Of a stretch of 64,000 nucleotides of DNA, positions 49,379-57,745 are shown piece after piece (positions within the stretch are counted from its first letter, which is position 1; each line of letters starts with the position of its first letter). The stretch lies in contig NZ_JABSNL010000009.1 of NCBI RefSeq assembly GCF_013294025.1, positions 62,001-126,000 on the forward strand, read 5' to 3'. The notes under the pieces are model-generated. The model saw only the letters and a program-made list of their open reading frames with translations, was not told where the DNA came from and searched no databases. Origin of the DNA: Flavobacterium aeripolare (GTDB lineage: Bacteria; Bacteroidota; Bacteroidia; Flavobacteriales; Flavobacteriaceae). Both the position numbers and the translations under genes were made by a program.

Positions 49379-49891
49379 ATGGAAGATATATTTTATACTG
49401 GTTGGAAGCCACTACTACGCATATTTATAATCACCGTAGTTGCCTATCCTGCGATAATAGTTTTGTTACGCGTTTCAGGAAAACGTACATTGTCAAAAAT
49501 GAATGCTTTTGATTTTATCGTGACCGTTGCCCTAGGATCTATATTTGCTTCAGTGATTTTGACTAAAAGTATTTCGATTGCCGAAGGTATTTTAGCCTTC
49601 AGTTTATTAATTCTTTTGCAATATGGCATTACCTTTCTGTCGTCTCGAAGTCAAAGCGTAAGTGATCTAGTTAAATCTGCGCCCGTTTTAATGGCTTATC
49701 GTGGTAATTTAATAAAAGCCAACATGCTCAAAGAGCGCATTGATGAAGACGAAATATGGGGCGTGCTCAGAAAATCAGGAAATGCAACACTCGAGGATAT
49801 TGATGCTGTGGTCTTAGAAACTGATGGAAGTCTATCGGTTATTAAACGTATAGATGACCCTACGGCACCACCGATTAAAAAGTTACTATAG
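49379..49891 (+). CDS. YetF-like DUF421 membrane protein
   Basis: A 170-residue protein. Three N-terminal helices (near 12-30, 45-65 and 70-88) are followed by a cytoplasmic domain with V-L-M-A-Y-R-G-N, MLKERIDEDEIWGVLRKSGNATLEDIDAVVLETDGSLSVIK (in part). The R-V-S-G-K-R-T-L-S-K-M-N-A-F-D-F block after helix 1 and the ID-x-V-V-L-E-T-D-G-S-L end are DUF421/YetF hallmarks. Function unknown; associated with stress and spore-like envelope changes elsewhere. A hydrolase gene follows 36 bases later. Confidence 0.92.
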   Translation: MEDIFYTGWKPLLRIFIITVVAYPAIIVLLRVSGKRTLSKMNAFDFIVTVALGSIFASVILTKSISIAEGILAFSLLILLQYGITFLSSRSQSVSDLVKSAPVLMAYRGNLIKANMLKERIDEDEIWGVLRKSGNATLEDIDAVVLETDGSLSVIKRIDDPTAPPIKKLL

Positions 49892-49927
49892 AAGGGTGAC
49901 CAACTTTCGATAATTATAAAAAACACT

Positions 49928-50911
49928 ATGCAAGAAGACCAACAGATTAAAACTTTAGATTCTGAGTACACAATAGATATTCTGGGAGGAAATTTCGAAA
50001 AAAGAACACTCCCTTTAAAAGACGATTATGAAGGTCAAGTCGAAGCAACTTTGGTAAGAAGATTATGCGCTAAACCATCAGACAAAGCCGTGCTTTATAT
50101 TCACGGTTTCAACGATTACTTTTTTCAAGAAGAATTAGCACACAATTATAACGAGCAAGGGCACAATTTTTACGCATTAGATTTACGTAAGTACGGTCGC
50201 TCGTACTTGCCACACCAAAAACTAAATAACGTGCGTTCGCTGCAAGAGTACGACGAAGAAATTTTCATAGCCTTAGCAATTATCAAGCAAGAAGGTAACG
50301 ATCAGCTTTTATTAAACGGCCATTCAACTGGAGGCTTAATCATAAGCTATTTTGCTGCAAGAAACCCAAATAGTACGCTGTTTCACGGACTAGTATGCAA
50401 CAGTCCTTTTTATGCGTACAATTTAAGTTTTTTCGAAAGGAAATTTGCTATACCACTACTCTCCGCTTTAGGGAAGAGATTTCCAAAACCACTTTTACCT
50501 GCAGGTTTCAACGAACTATATGGTCAGAGTTTGCATAAAGAATATCGTGGTGAATGGGATTATTCTTTGATTTGGAAACCCAACCATATAGAAAAAGTAA
50601 ATTTAGGATTCTTACATGCCATTCATGAAGCACAAAAAGTTATTCAAAACAATTGCAGCGTAACGGTACCGCTATTAGTATTGCATAGCGATCATTCGAT
50701 TACTGTAAAAAAATGGACTGACGATTTAAAAATCACAGATGCTGTTCTTGACGTAACCCACATAGCCAAGTATGGTAAGCTGATAAATGGAAATGTAACA
50801 ATAATCGAAATCAAAGAAGGTATGCACGATCTTGTTTTATCAAAACTAGCCGTGAGACAGCAGGTATATGACGTCATGTTTAATTGGATTAAGGCTCAAT
50901 TTAAAAACTAA
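49928..50911 (+). CDS. Serine aminopeptidase-like alpha/beta hydrolase (lysophospholipase type)
   Basis: A 327-residue hydrolase of the S33/monoacylglycerol-lipase group. It shows AVLYIHGFNDYFFQEE as oxyanion loop, FYALDLRKYGRS, the elbow LLNGHSTGGLIIS with Ser near residue 138, LVLHSDHSITVKKW with the acid and K-E-G-M-H-D-L-V-L with the histidine. Length and cap domain size fit monoacylglycerol lipases. No signal peptide. Downstream is a DoxX-like gene 10 bases away, so they are probably co-transcribed. Confidence 0.88.
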   Translation: MQEDQQIKTLDSEYTIDILGGNFEKRTLPLKDDYEGQVEATLVRRLCAKPSDKAVLYIHGFNDYFFQEELAHNYNEQGHNFYALDLRKYGRSYLPHQKLNNVRSLQEYDEEIFIALAIIKQEGNDQLLLNGHSTGGLIISYFAARNPNSTLFHGLVCNSPFYAYNLSFFERKFAIPLLSALGKRFPKPLLPAGFNELYGQSLHKEYRGEWDYSLIWKPNHIEKVNLGFLHAIHEAQKVIQNNCSVTVPLLVLHSDHSITVKKWTDDLKITDAVLDVTHIAKYGKLINGNVTIIEIKEGMHDLVLSKLAVRQQVYDVMFNWIKAQFKN

Positions 50912-50921
50912 AATAACAATT

Positions 50922-51344
50922 ATGAAAAATTACATACCAACTACAACCACCCAAAACATATTTAGAATTATACTTGCCTCTTTCATGTTGATTGCAGGAT
51001 ACAGCCACCTAACATTTTTTAGAGTAGATTTTCAGGCTCAAGTCCCAGACTGGGTTCCTGTGAGTAAAGACTTAGTGGTTATTTTATCCGGTATTGTCGA
51101 GATCACTTTAGGACTAGCTCTTATGTTCTGGAAAGCACAACGTGTCACTATAGGATGGTTTCTAGGCATCTTCTTTATACTTGTCTTTCCTGGAAATATC
51201 GCGCAGTACATGGAACAGAGAGATGCTTTTGGATCATTAGACACAGATCAGGCAAGATTAATGCGTTTATTTTTTCAACCGGTGCTAATTGCATGGGCAA
51301 TTTGGTCAACAGGAGCTTGGAAGGCCTATAATGAGCGCAAATAG
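50922..51344 (+). CDS. DoxX-like membrane protein
   Basis: A 140-residue protein with four helices. I start at 50922 (MKNYIPTTTTQ), since the longer frame from 50868 overlaps the hydrolase by 44 bases. The first helix has I-L-A-S-F-M-L-I-A-G-Y-S-H-L-T-F-F, then VDFQAQVPDWVP and LSGIVEITLGLALMF, the usual DoxX-like layout. The family is linked to quinone oxidoreductase or thiosulfate oxidation in a few members but generally unknown. A final helix contains FFQPVLIAWAIWSTGAW. Confidence 0.8.
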   Translation: MKNYIPTTTTQNIFRIILASFMLIAGYSHLTFFRVDFQAQVPDWVPVSKDLVVILSGIVEITLGLALMFWKAQRVTIGWFLGIFFILVFPGNIAQYMEQRDAFGSLDTDQARLMRLFFQPVLIAWAIWSTGAWKAYNERK

Positions 51345-51440
51345 TCATTGTATTAAATTCTATAAGATTGTGGTATAATTTCGTAACACTGTTGCAGTTG
51401 TTTATGTGTAATTTTAAATAAACAAAAAAAACAAAATATT

Positions 51441-51635
51441 ATGAGCGCAAACAATCAAAATCCGCAAAGACCCAATCAAAAAGGGGGAGACAATAGAAGT
51501 GATATGAGAAAGCATCAATACAAAGATCACGATGAAACGTTGACAAACGATGAGAACTATGATGTTGATACACAAAAATTCAAAGGAGAGAAACCCGACT
51601 TTGATGATAAACTGAACAATGAAGAAAAGAAATAA
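51441..51635 (+). CDS. Small hydrophilic stress-type protein
   Basis: A 64-residue, very polar, likely disordered protein. It starts MSANNQNPQRPNQKGGD and is rich in Asp, Glu, Lys, Asn, Gln and has no hydrophobic core (MRKHQYKDHDETLTN, FKGEKPDFDDKLN). No family was recognised; similar hydrophilic proteins are induced by salt or desiccation in other bacteria. It lies at the end of the stress-type run and is followed at once by a strong terminator. Confidence 0.7.
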   Translation: MSANNQNPQRPNQKGGDNRSDMRKHQYKDHDETLTNDENYDVDTQKFKGEKPDFDDKLNNEEKK

Positions 51636-51646
51636 GCTAAAAATGT

Positions 51647-51679
51647 AAGCGCCTCAATGCTATTGAGGCGCTTTTTTTA
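51647..51679 (+). terminator. Rho-independent terminator
   Basis: Perfect 12-bp stem AAGCGCCTCAAT / ATTGAGGCGCTT with a 3-base loop, followed by a T run. Confidence 0.93.
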
Positions 51680-51710
51680 TGAGCTGTATATTTCAAACCT
51701 TTATAAAATA

Positions 51711-51740
51711 AAAAACCCCGATACAAGTATCGGGGTTTTT
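51711..51740. terminator. Terminator downstream of the minus-strand tRNAs
   Basis: 14-bp stem AAAAACCCCGATAC / GTATCGGGGTTTTT around two bases. It has A/T runs on both sides and lies just 3' of the tRNA genes on the minus strand. Confidence 0.88.
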
Positions 51741-51743
51741 AAG

Positions 51744-51817
<74 letters not shown>

Positions 51818-51847
51818 ATTTCTTTTAAAACTAATGGTAAAGTTTAG

Positions 51848-51922
51848 TCGGGGTGGCAGGATTCGAACCTGCGGCCTCCTGCTCCCAAAGCAGGCGCGAT
51901 AACCGAGCTACGCTACACCCCG
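51848..51922 (-). tRNA. tRNA-Pro (anticodon TGG)
   Basis: Minus strand cloverleaf: acceptor CGGGGTG / CACCCCG with the C1-G72 pair typical of bacterial tRNA-Pro, anticodon stem CCTGC / GCAGG with loop TTTGGGA (anticodon TGG), T stem GCAGG / CCTGC with loop TTCGAAT. Discriminator A. Confidence 0.93.
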
Positions 51923-51973
51923 TGACATTTAGTTTAACGAATTAAACTAAATTTCAAATCTTCAATAAATATG

Positions 51974-52057
51974 CGGAGGGACAGGGACTCGAACCCTGGC
52001 ACCGGTTACCCGATGACAGTTTAGCAAACTGCTCCATTACCACTCTGGCACCCCTCC
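51974..52057 (-). tRNA. tRNA-Ser (anticodon GCT)
   Basis: Minus strand cloverleaf with a long variable arm (TCATCGGGTAACCGGTG region), as in class II tRNAs. Acceptor GGAGGGG / TCCCTCC, anticodon loop TGCTAAA (anticodon GCT), T stem CAGGG / CCCTG with loop TTCGAGT. Discriminator G. Reads AGC/AGT. Confidence 0.92.
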
Positions 52058-52264
52058 AAGCTCAGAGAAACGTGTCTCGTTTTGCGGTTGCAAATTTAAG
52101 ACAACTTCAGGTTTCCCACAAGCATTTTGACGATTATTTTTGAAAAAAATCGCAATTAATTTTAAAAAGCTTAACAATCAAATATATAGCAAAAATATTT
52201 TTTCACGATAATTAACCCATAAATATAAACTCACACTATAAATCAGAATTTGTTTAAAAAACCT

Positions 52265-52272
52265 TAAATTTG
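52265..52272 (+). promoter_or_regulatory. -7 promoter element of the thiolase gene
   Basis: TAAATTTG matches TAnnTTTG, 26 bases before the ATG at 52299. A -33 TTG at the proper distance was not found. Confidence 0.5.
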
Positions 52273-52298
52273 CTACACAAACCAACATTATATAAATT

Positions 52299-53477
52299 AT
52301 GAACAAAAGAGTTGTTATCGTTTCTGCAGTTAGAACACCTATCGGCAGTTTTATGGGGGGATTGTCTACTGTACCAGCACCTCGCTTAGGGGCTATCGCT
52401 ATTAAAGGTGCCTTAGATAAAATAAATTTAGATCCAAAATTAGTAGACGAGGTTTACATGGGTAATGTCGTTCAAGCTGGAGTAGGTCAAGCACCTGCTC
52501 GACAAGCTGCAATGTATGCAGGCTTACCTGATACCGTTCCTTGTACTACAGTAAATAAAGTATGCGCATCTGGAATGAAATCTGTGATGTTAGCAGCTCA
52601 AGCTATTCAATGCGGAGACGCAGATGTTGTAGTAGCGGGTGGAATGGAAAACATGAGTTTGATTCCGCACTACTTAAACATGAGAACTGCAAATAAATTT
52701 GGACCTGCAACAATGATTGACGGTTTACAAAAAGATGGTTTGATTGATGCTTACGACAACAACGCAATGGGAGTTTGCGCTGATTTGTGTGCAACAGAAT
52801 ACAACTTTACTAGAGAAGATCAAGATGCTTATGCTATTCAATCTTACACGCGCTCTGCTAATGCATGGGATGCTGGTAAATTTGATAACGAGATTGTACC
52901 AGTTGCTGTTCCTCAAAGAAAGGGTGATCCTATCATCGTTGCAAAAGATGAAGAATATACAAATGTAAATATCGAACGCATACCAGGACTGAATGCAGTA
53001 TTTAGTAAAGGTGGTACAGTAACAGCTGCAAACGCCTCTACAATTAATGATGGTGCAGCAGCATTAGTTTTAATGAGCGAAGAGAAAGCAGTAGCACTTG
53101 GATTGACACCATTAGCATATATCAAAGGATATGCAGATGCTGCTCAAGAAGCAAAATGGTTCACTACGAGTCCGTCAAAAGCTTTACCTAAAGCACTTGA
53201 TAAAGCTGGAATTGCTATTACTGATGTTGACTTTTTTGAATTCAATGAAGCATTTGCAGTAGTAGGTTTGGCTAATTCTAAGATTTTAGGATTAGACAAT
53301 GACAAAGTAAATGTAAATGGTGGAGCAGTTTCTCTTGGTCATCCTCTAGGATGTTCTGGAGCGAGAATCATCGTTACTTTATTGAATGTTTTAGAGCAAA
53401 ATAATGCTAAGACTGGAGCTGCAGCTATCTGTAATGGTGGTGGTGGTGCTTCGGCAATTGTGCTTGAAAGAAACTAA
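52299..53477 (+). CDS. Acetyl-CoA C-acetyltransferase (thiolase)
   Basis: A 392-residue thiolase that condenses or cleaves acetoacetyl-CoA. VNKVCASGMKSVM carries the acyl-accepting Cys near residue 88; VNGGAVSLGHPLGCSGARI holds the active-site His and the thiolase signature; CNGGGGASAIV carries the second Cys near residue 381. Length matches the biosynthetic/degradative type (about 390). It lies alone, downstream of the tRNA cluster, with a terminator at 53493. The preference for short acyl chains cannot be inferred from sequence inspection alone. Confidence 0.95.
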   Translation: MNKRVVIVSAVRTPIGSFMGGLSTVPAPRLGAIAIKGALDKINLDPKLVDEVYMGNVVQAGVGQAPARQAAMYAGLPDTVPCTTVNKVCASGMKSVMLAAQAIQCGDADVVVAGGMENMSLIPHYLNMRTANKFGPATMIDGLQKDGLIDAYDNNAMGVCADLCATEYNFTREDQDAYAIQSYTRSANAWDAGKFDNEIVPVAVPQRKGDPIIVAKDEEYTNVNIERIPGLNAVFSKGGTVTAANASTINDGAAALVLMSEEKAVALGLTPLAYIKGYADAAQEAKWFTTSPSKALPKALDKAGIAITDVDFFEFNEAFAVVGLANSKILGLDNDKVNVNGGAVSLGHPLGCSGARIIVTLLNVLEQNNAKTGAAAICNGGGGASAIVLERN

Positions 53478-53492
53478 ATTATTTTTATATAT

Positions 53493-53525
53493 GGGCTGCA
53501 TGTAGTGTCATTGCAGCCCTTTTTA
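53493..53525 (+). terminator. Rho-independent terminator of the thiolase gene
   Basis: 8-bp stem GGGCTGCA / TGCAGCCC with an 11-base loop, followed by a T run. Confidence 0.85.
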
Positions 53526-53550
53526 TCTCATAACTAATACTCGCATTTAG

Positions 53551-54312
53551 ATGTTCGGAATTTGTAATCTGGCTATAATCCCACTTCGGTTTGAACCAAA
53601 TGATAGGAGCGAAATCGTCTCCCAAGTACTTTTTGGTGAGCATTTTAAAATTTTAGAAACTCAAAAACAGTGGTCTAGAATTAAATTGCAATACGATGGT
53701 TATGAAGGATGGATTGATAGCAAACAGTGCCAAAATATATCAAACGAACAATTTGATCTCTTGTCTAATGAACCTATCGTTTTAAATGCAGATTTAATCG
53801 ATTACATTACGGCGCCTTCAAATCTATTAATGCCTATTCCACTCGCAGCTTCCTTGTCATTTTTAAACCACGATGCCATTAATAGCAGCAAATTTGATTT
53901 TGAAGGAACAACCACATCAGGAATAAAAGACAAGAACAATTTAATTCAAACATCGTTCTTGTACTTAAATGCACCTTATTTATGGGGAGGCAAAACTCCT
54001 TTTGGTATAGACTGTTCTGGTTTTACGCAAATGGTCTATAAATTAAATGGATATAAATTGTTACGTGATGCATCTGAGCAAGCGATGCAGGGAGAACCAC
54101 TAAGTTTTATCGAAGAAAGCGAGCCAGGAGACTTGGCCTTTTTCGATAATGAGGAAGGTAAAATTATTCACGTGGGTATCATGATGGAAAACAATTACAT
54201 CATTCACGCCAGCGGAAAAGTGAGAATCGACCGATTAGATCACCTAGGTATTTATAATGGCGAAATCAATAAACACACACACAAGTTAAGAGTTATCAAA
54301 AAGATCATATAA
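53551..54312 (+). CDS. C40 (NlpC/P60) family peptidase with SH3-like domain
   Basis: A 253-residue cell-wall peptidase. Residues 1-75 form an SH3b-like domain (V-L-F-G-E-H-F-K-I-L, W-S-R-I-K-L-Q-Y-D-G-Y-E-G-W-I). Residues 130-253 are an NlpC/P60 domain: YLWGGKTPFGIDCSGFTQMVYK with the catalytic Cys, GDLAFFDNEEGKIIHVGI with the catalytic His, and N-Y-I-I-H-A-S-G. It should cleave D-glutamyl-diaminopimelate bonds in peptidoglycan peptides. No signal peptide is visible, so it may be cytoplasmic (recycling) or exported by another route. Confidence 0.92.
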   Translation: MFGICNLAIIPLRFEPNDRSEIVSQVLFGEHFKILETQKQWSRIKLQYDGYEGWIDSKQCQNISNEQFDLLSNEPIVLNADLIDYITAPSNLLMPIPLAASLSFLNHDAINSSKFDFEGTTTSGIKDKNNLIQTSFLYLNAPYLWGGKTPFGIDCSGFTQMVYKLNGYKLLRDASEQAMQGEPLSFIEESEPGDLAFFDNEEGKIIHVGIMMENNYIIHASGKVRIDRLDHLGIYNGEINKHTHKLRVIKKII

Positions 54313-54350
54313 GGCATCTTATGACGCTTTCGCGAAAATACTCTAAATAA

Positions 54351-54387
54351 AAAAGAGACGTTAATTGCTTAGATTAACGTCTCTTTT
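54351..54387. terminator. Bidirectional terminator between the peptidase and oxidoreductase genes
   Basis: Perfect 15-bp stem AAAAGAGACGTTAAT / ATTAACGTCTCTTTT with a 7-base loop between convergent genes. Confidence 0.93.
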
Positions 54388-54406
54388 TTATTCTTTAACT
54401 GTGTCA

Positions 54407-55609
54407 TTACTTACCATCAACATAATCCTGCAAGTAACTAAACTTATCTGTCAATTTTCCGTTCGCTGTCATTTTGGCTCTAGCCAAAATACCATTTGCA
54501 TCACCATCAAAGAAAGCTGGAATAACATGCTGTAAAAACATCGCTCCAAAACCTTCACTAGCATCTTTAGGCAATTCACAAGGTAAATTATCTACTGCCA
54601 TTACCACCACTGCAGCAGGATGAAAAATTTCAACCTCTTTGTGTTCAGATGGTAAATAACCGTACAAAGGTTCCGCAATTGTTGATGAGCGCAAAGTGCA
54701 AGCAATAGGACCATTAATATCACAAGACACATCCCCTACTACTTTCACATGGCAATCCTTTGCCTGTAGCATTTCTCTAGTCAAGATATCAGGCGCGTCA
54801 TTACCATGAAAGTGACCTGTGATAACAATATCAGCCACTTTTGTAAATCGTTCAAAATTTCCAACATACTCCGTAGGATTTTCGTAGAAATCTTTACAAG
54901 TAATAAGCTGACCGTCTTTTCTCTTATTATAATCTAATACATCAATTTGCGTATAAACTGCCTGCGAATATTTCTTAGTAAGAAAGTTATCCACAGAAAC
55001 CTCAGTGATTTTAATAGCATCTAGAATTTCCTTAATCCCACCTCCTACTTTACCACCACCAGTAACTACAAACTTAACAGGCGGAAAAACAATACGTTTT
55101 AGGTGTCTTATCAGTTCGTCTGTTCCTGCTAACGTTTCTGCCTTAGGCAATTTAAATAATTCAAACTTTAATCCAAAAGCGCGAATAGTATTATAGGCAC
55201 CTACAATTCCAGCATACCTACCAAAACCTATTAGACGTCTGTTTTCAGCATCTACAATAGTTTCGTGATCATATAATGTAATGTTATTTTCTAAGACTGC
55301 TTTCAATAATTTTCTATTGTAAGGCTGCTTTTTAATGGTGTGCGAGAAGAAAAAATACGACTTATTAGGAATCAAGTTTTCAACAGGCACTTCCTTTACA
55401 CCAAAAAGTACATCTGCATCAAAAACATTTGGTGTAACTGCAATAGAAAGCTTTTGATATTCCTCATCTGAGAATATTCGAATATCAGAAGTTTCTACTT
55501 CAATTTCAGCTTCTGGATGACTCTCTTTTAATTGCACTAAGGCTTTTGGCGAAAAAACAACACGCCTGTCGGGTGGACTTTTTCTTTCTTTGATGATTCC
55601 GAACTTCAT
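54407..55609 (-). CDS. NAD(P)-dependent alanine dehydrogenase/saccharopine dehydrogenase-like oxidoreductase
   Basis: A 400-residue protein of the AlaDH/PNT superfamily. It opens FGIIKERKSPPDRRVVFSP, the conserved N-terminal start of alanine and lysine-forming saccharopine dehydrogenases, then has VLFGVKEVP and FFSHTIKKQPYNR. The NAD-binding stretch is FVVTGGGKVGGGIKEIL near residues 180-197. V-G-D-V-S-C-D-I-N-G-P-I and PAAVVVMAVDNLPCELP match the C-terminal part of the same family. It probably catalyses reversible reduction with an amino-acid substrate. The lysine-forming (LYS1-like) group is the better fit, with moderate certainty. Confidence 0.8.
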   Translation of the reverse strand: MKFGIIKERKSPPDRRVVFSPKALVQLKESHPEAEIEVETSDIRIFSDEEYQKLSIAVTPNVFDADVLFGVKEVPVENLIPNKSYFFFSHTIKKQPYNRKLLKAVLENNITLYDHETIVDAENRRLIGFGRYAGIVGAYNTIRAFGLKFELFKLPKAETLAGTDELIRHLKRIVFPPVKFVVTGGGKVGGGIKEILDAIKITEVSVDNFLTKKYSQAVYTQIDVLDYNKRKDGQLITCKDFYENPTEYVGNFERFTKVADIVITGHFHGNDAPDILTREMLQAKDCHVKVVGDVSCDINGPIACTLRSSTIAEPLYGYLPSEHKEVEIFHPAAVVVMAVDNLPCELPKDASEGFGAMFLQHVIPAFFDGDANGILARAKMTANGKLTDKFSYLQDYVDGK

Positions 55610-55817
55610 ATATTAAATGCTTGCTTAAATGAATTAAAAATAGTCAAATGTTACAAATACAACATTTTGACTCAATATTGTTTGATTTTTAAAGATAATC
55701 TAAATATCCGTGCAATGAACATACAGCGATGAAAAAAATATATACAATTCTAACATATAGTACTAATAAAATACTGTTAAGGTTAAAAAAAAACATAAAG
55801 AATACTATCTGTTTCGA

Positions 55818-55825
55818 TATATTTG
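55818..55825 (+). promoter_or_regulatory. -7 promoter element of the serine hydrolase gene
   Basis: TATATTTG matches TAnnTTTG. It overlaps the TTG at 55823 that a longer reading frame would use as start, so the start must be the ATG at 55847. Confidence 0.6.
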
Positions 55826-55846
55826 CGATTCAATTTAGCTAAAAAA

Positions 55847-57040
55847 ATGATCTTCATAAAAAACGTAAATATACTACATATACTGGTCTTTTCGGCAGTA
55901 ATAAGTAGCTGTAATCAAAAAAATAATGCCCAAGTTTCACCACAAGAACAAGCAAAAAACACGACAAGAGAAATCTTAAAACCTGGCAAGGAACTAGATC
56001 CCAATTATGTAGCTTCAAAAGTAGCTTCAATAACGCACTTCTATAAAAAAACTTGGCCTAATAATAGTATGAATGGTAGCATCTTAGTGGCAAAAGATGG
56101 TCAAGTTATTTTTGAAAGATATAGCGGGGTAACAGACACAAAATCTAAAGATTCAATAACAAGTACAACACCGCTTCATCTGGCCTCTGTAAGTAAAGTA
56201 ATTACTGCAACTGCTATTTTAAAATTAGTAGATCAAAAGAAACTGACATTAGATCAAAAGGTGACAACATTGCTAGCAAACTTCCCTTACCCTGATGTTA
56301 CTGTAAAAACATTACTAAATCACCGCTCAGGCATGCGTAACTATGCTTACTTTACGGGAGAAAAAGGAATTTGGGACCGACATAAAATATTAAGTAACCA
56401 AGATATTTTAGATATCATGGCTACAAAGAAAATTGACTTAGAGTTTAAAACAGATACTCGCTTTAGCTACTGCAATACTAACTTTGCCATGCTAGCTTTA
56501 ATTATCGAAAAAGTAACCGCTTTGAGCTATGAAGATGCGATGAAAAAACTAATCTTTACTCCTCTTGACATGAAAGACACTTATGTGTTTGATTACGAAA
56601 GAGACAAAGGAACAGCAGTACCGTCTTACAGAAACAACAGTAAAGTAGCCTTAGATTACTTAGACGCAATTTATGGAGACAAGAATATATATTCTACTGC
56701 GCGTGATCTATTAAAATTTGATCAAGGAAGAAACTCTGCTTTATTTTTTAATCCTGAATTACTTAAACAAGCGTATATTGGTTACAGCAACGAGCATGTA
56801 GGTCAAAATAACTACGGACTAGGAATGCGAATGATTAACTGGCCAACCGGGCAAAATTTTTATTTTCACAATGGCTGGTGGCACGGGAATACTTCGTCGT
56901 TTATTACCTTGCCTATTGAAGGTGTAACGATAATTGCTTTATCTAATAAATTTACTAGAAGCACTTATAAAGTGAGAGAACTGTCTGTACTTTTTGGAGA
57001 TTATCCTTTTAAGATAGATGATGATGGAAAACAAGAATAA
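55847..57040 (+). CDS. Serine hydrolase lipoprotein (beta-lactamase/PBP-like)
   Basis: A 397-residue lipoprotein. The signal peptide ends V-I-S-S-C with lipid Cys near residue 21; an Asn/Gln-rich linker follows. Residues 60-390 are a class C beta-lactamase/penicillin-binding-protein-like domain: S-V-S-K near LHLASVSKVITATAIL is the S-x-x-K nucleophile motif; F-S-Y-C-N-T-N supplies the Y-x-N; and FHNGWWHGNTSSFI replaces the K-T-G strand with H-x-G. Members include esterases and D-aminopeptidases; a true beta-lactamase is unlikely. Placed at the envelope; substrate unknown. Confidence 0.88.
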   Translation: MIFIKNVNILHILVFSAVISSCNQKNNAQVSPQEQAKNTTREILKPGKELDPNYVASKVASITHFYKKTWPNNSMNGSILVAKDGQVIFERYSGVTDTKSKDSITSTTPLHLASVSKVITATAILKLVDQKKLTLDQKVTTLLANFPYPDVTVKTLLNHRSGMRNYAYFTGEKGIWDRHKILSNQDILDIMATKKIDLEFKTDTRFSYCNTNFAMLALIIEKVTALSYEDAMKKLIFTPLDMKDTYVFDYERDKGTAVPSYRNNSKVALDYLDAIYGDKNIYSTARDLLKFDQGRNSALFFNPELLKQAYIGYSNEHVGQNNYGLGMRMINWPTGQNFYFHNGWWHGNTSSFITLPIEGVTIIALSNKFTRSTYKVRELSVLFGDYPFKIDDDGKQE

Positions 57041-57068
57041 TTTTATTTAGATAAATCCACCAATAACA

Positions 57069-57097
57069 TTGTATTTGGGATAAATTGAATATCTTTG
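57069..57097 (+). promoter_or_regulatory. Consensus promoter of the tmRNA gene
   Basis: TTG at 57069-57071 and TATCTTTG at 57090-57097 with an 18-base spacer. Confidence 0.75.
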
Positions 57098-57121
57098 CAC
57101 TCTCAATTTTTATAGAGATTT

Positions 57122-57515
57122 GGGGTCGACTGGTTTTGACAGCAAGTCGAATTGAACAGTAAGCACGTCGAGCATTGAGACCTTGCTCGTAAATATAAGA
57201 TCTTACAATTTTACACGGCGAAAATAACTACGCTTTAGCTGCATAATCCGAATTATAGTACGATTACGCCACGTTCCTATCAGATAGGAAAGCTGGATTC
57301 TCCTTGAAAGCCTTGGTTTGTGGCGTTCTATTCAGGAGAACCGTAAAAATAGACCTAGATTTCCATAAGCTTCGGGTGGATTTCAAAATTAAGAAGATAA
57401 GTATTGAGTGGCTGTTTCTGGCCTAGCTCACTATCGAAAATTCAATCAGGAAATAAACGCGTAGAAAGCTCTTTAATTGCTTGTTTGGACCCGAGTTCGA
57501 TTCTCGGCGACTCCA
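57122..57515 (+). ncRNA. ssrA: Transfer-messenger RNA (ssrA)
   Basis: About 394 bases. The 5' end GGGGTCG pairs with the 3' CGACTCC as an acceptor stem, and the 3' part holds a T-arm (GACCCGAGTTCGATTCTCGGC). The tag reading frame at 57217-57246 encodes GENNYALAA followed by TAA, the Bacteroidota type of proteolysis tag ending in A-L-A-A. The A that follows the acceptor is at 57515; CCA is not encoded. tmRNA rescues ribosomes stalled on broken messages with SmpB. It has its own promoter and a strong terminator. Confidence 0.95.
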
Positions 57516-57518
57516 CAA

Positions 57519-57555
57519 AAAAGCCCCGTAAACCCAGTGTTTACGGGGCTTTTTG
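57519..57555 (+). terminator. Rho-independent terminator of tmRNA
   Basis: Perfect 15-bp stem AAAAGCCCCGTAAAC / GTTTACGGGGCTTTT with a 5-base loop. The next 190 bases hold no gene I can support. Confidence 0.93.
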
Positions 57556-57745
57556 TTTGCGGTTGATATATTTGGTTGCCTGTACGTTTAATTTTTATTT
57601 AAAGTACTTTCAACTAGATCCTGTAGCAACCACAGCTAGCGCGGAAATAAAACTCTCGCCTGCTAATAGAGTATTCGATAAAGACCAAAAACAACTAGCC
57701 CTACTATTAATATAATTTCTACAAAAAGTAACCAAGACTCCGTAT

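Noticed and set aside
55823..55846. TTG start extending the serine hydrolase
   Set aside because: Overlaps the -7 promoter box; the ATG at 55847 starts the lipoprotein signal.
57590..57715. Protein-like tail ending DPVATTASAEIKLSPANRVF and DKDQKQLALLLI between tmRNA and the gal regulator
   Set aside because: No start codon or upstream partner; the rest of that frame runs through the tmRNA. Could be a 3' relic of a lost gene but cannot be assigned.
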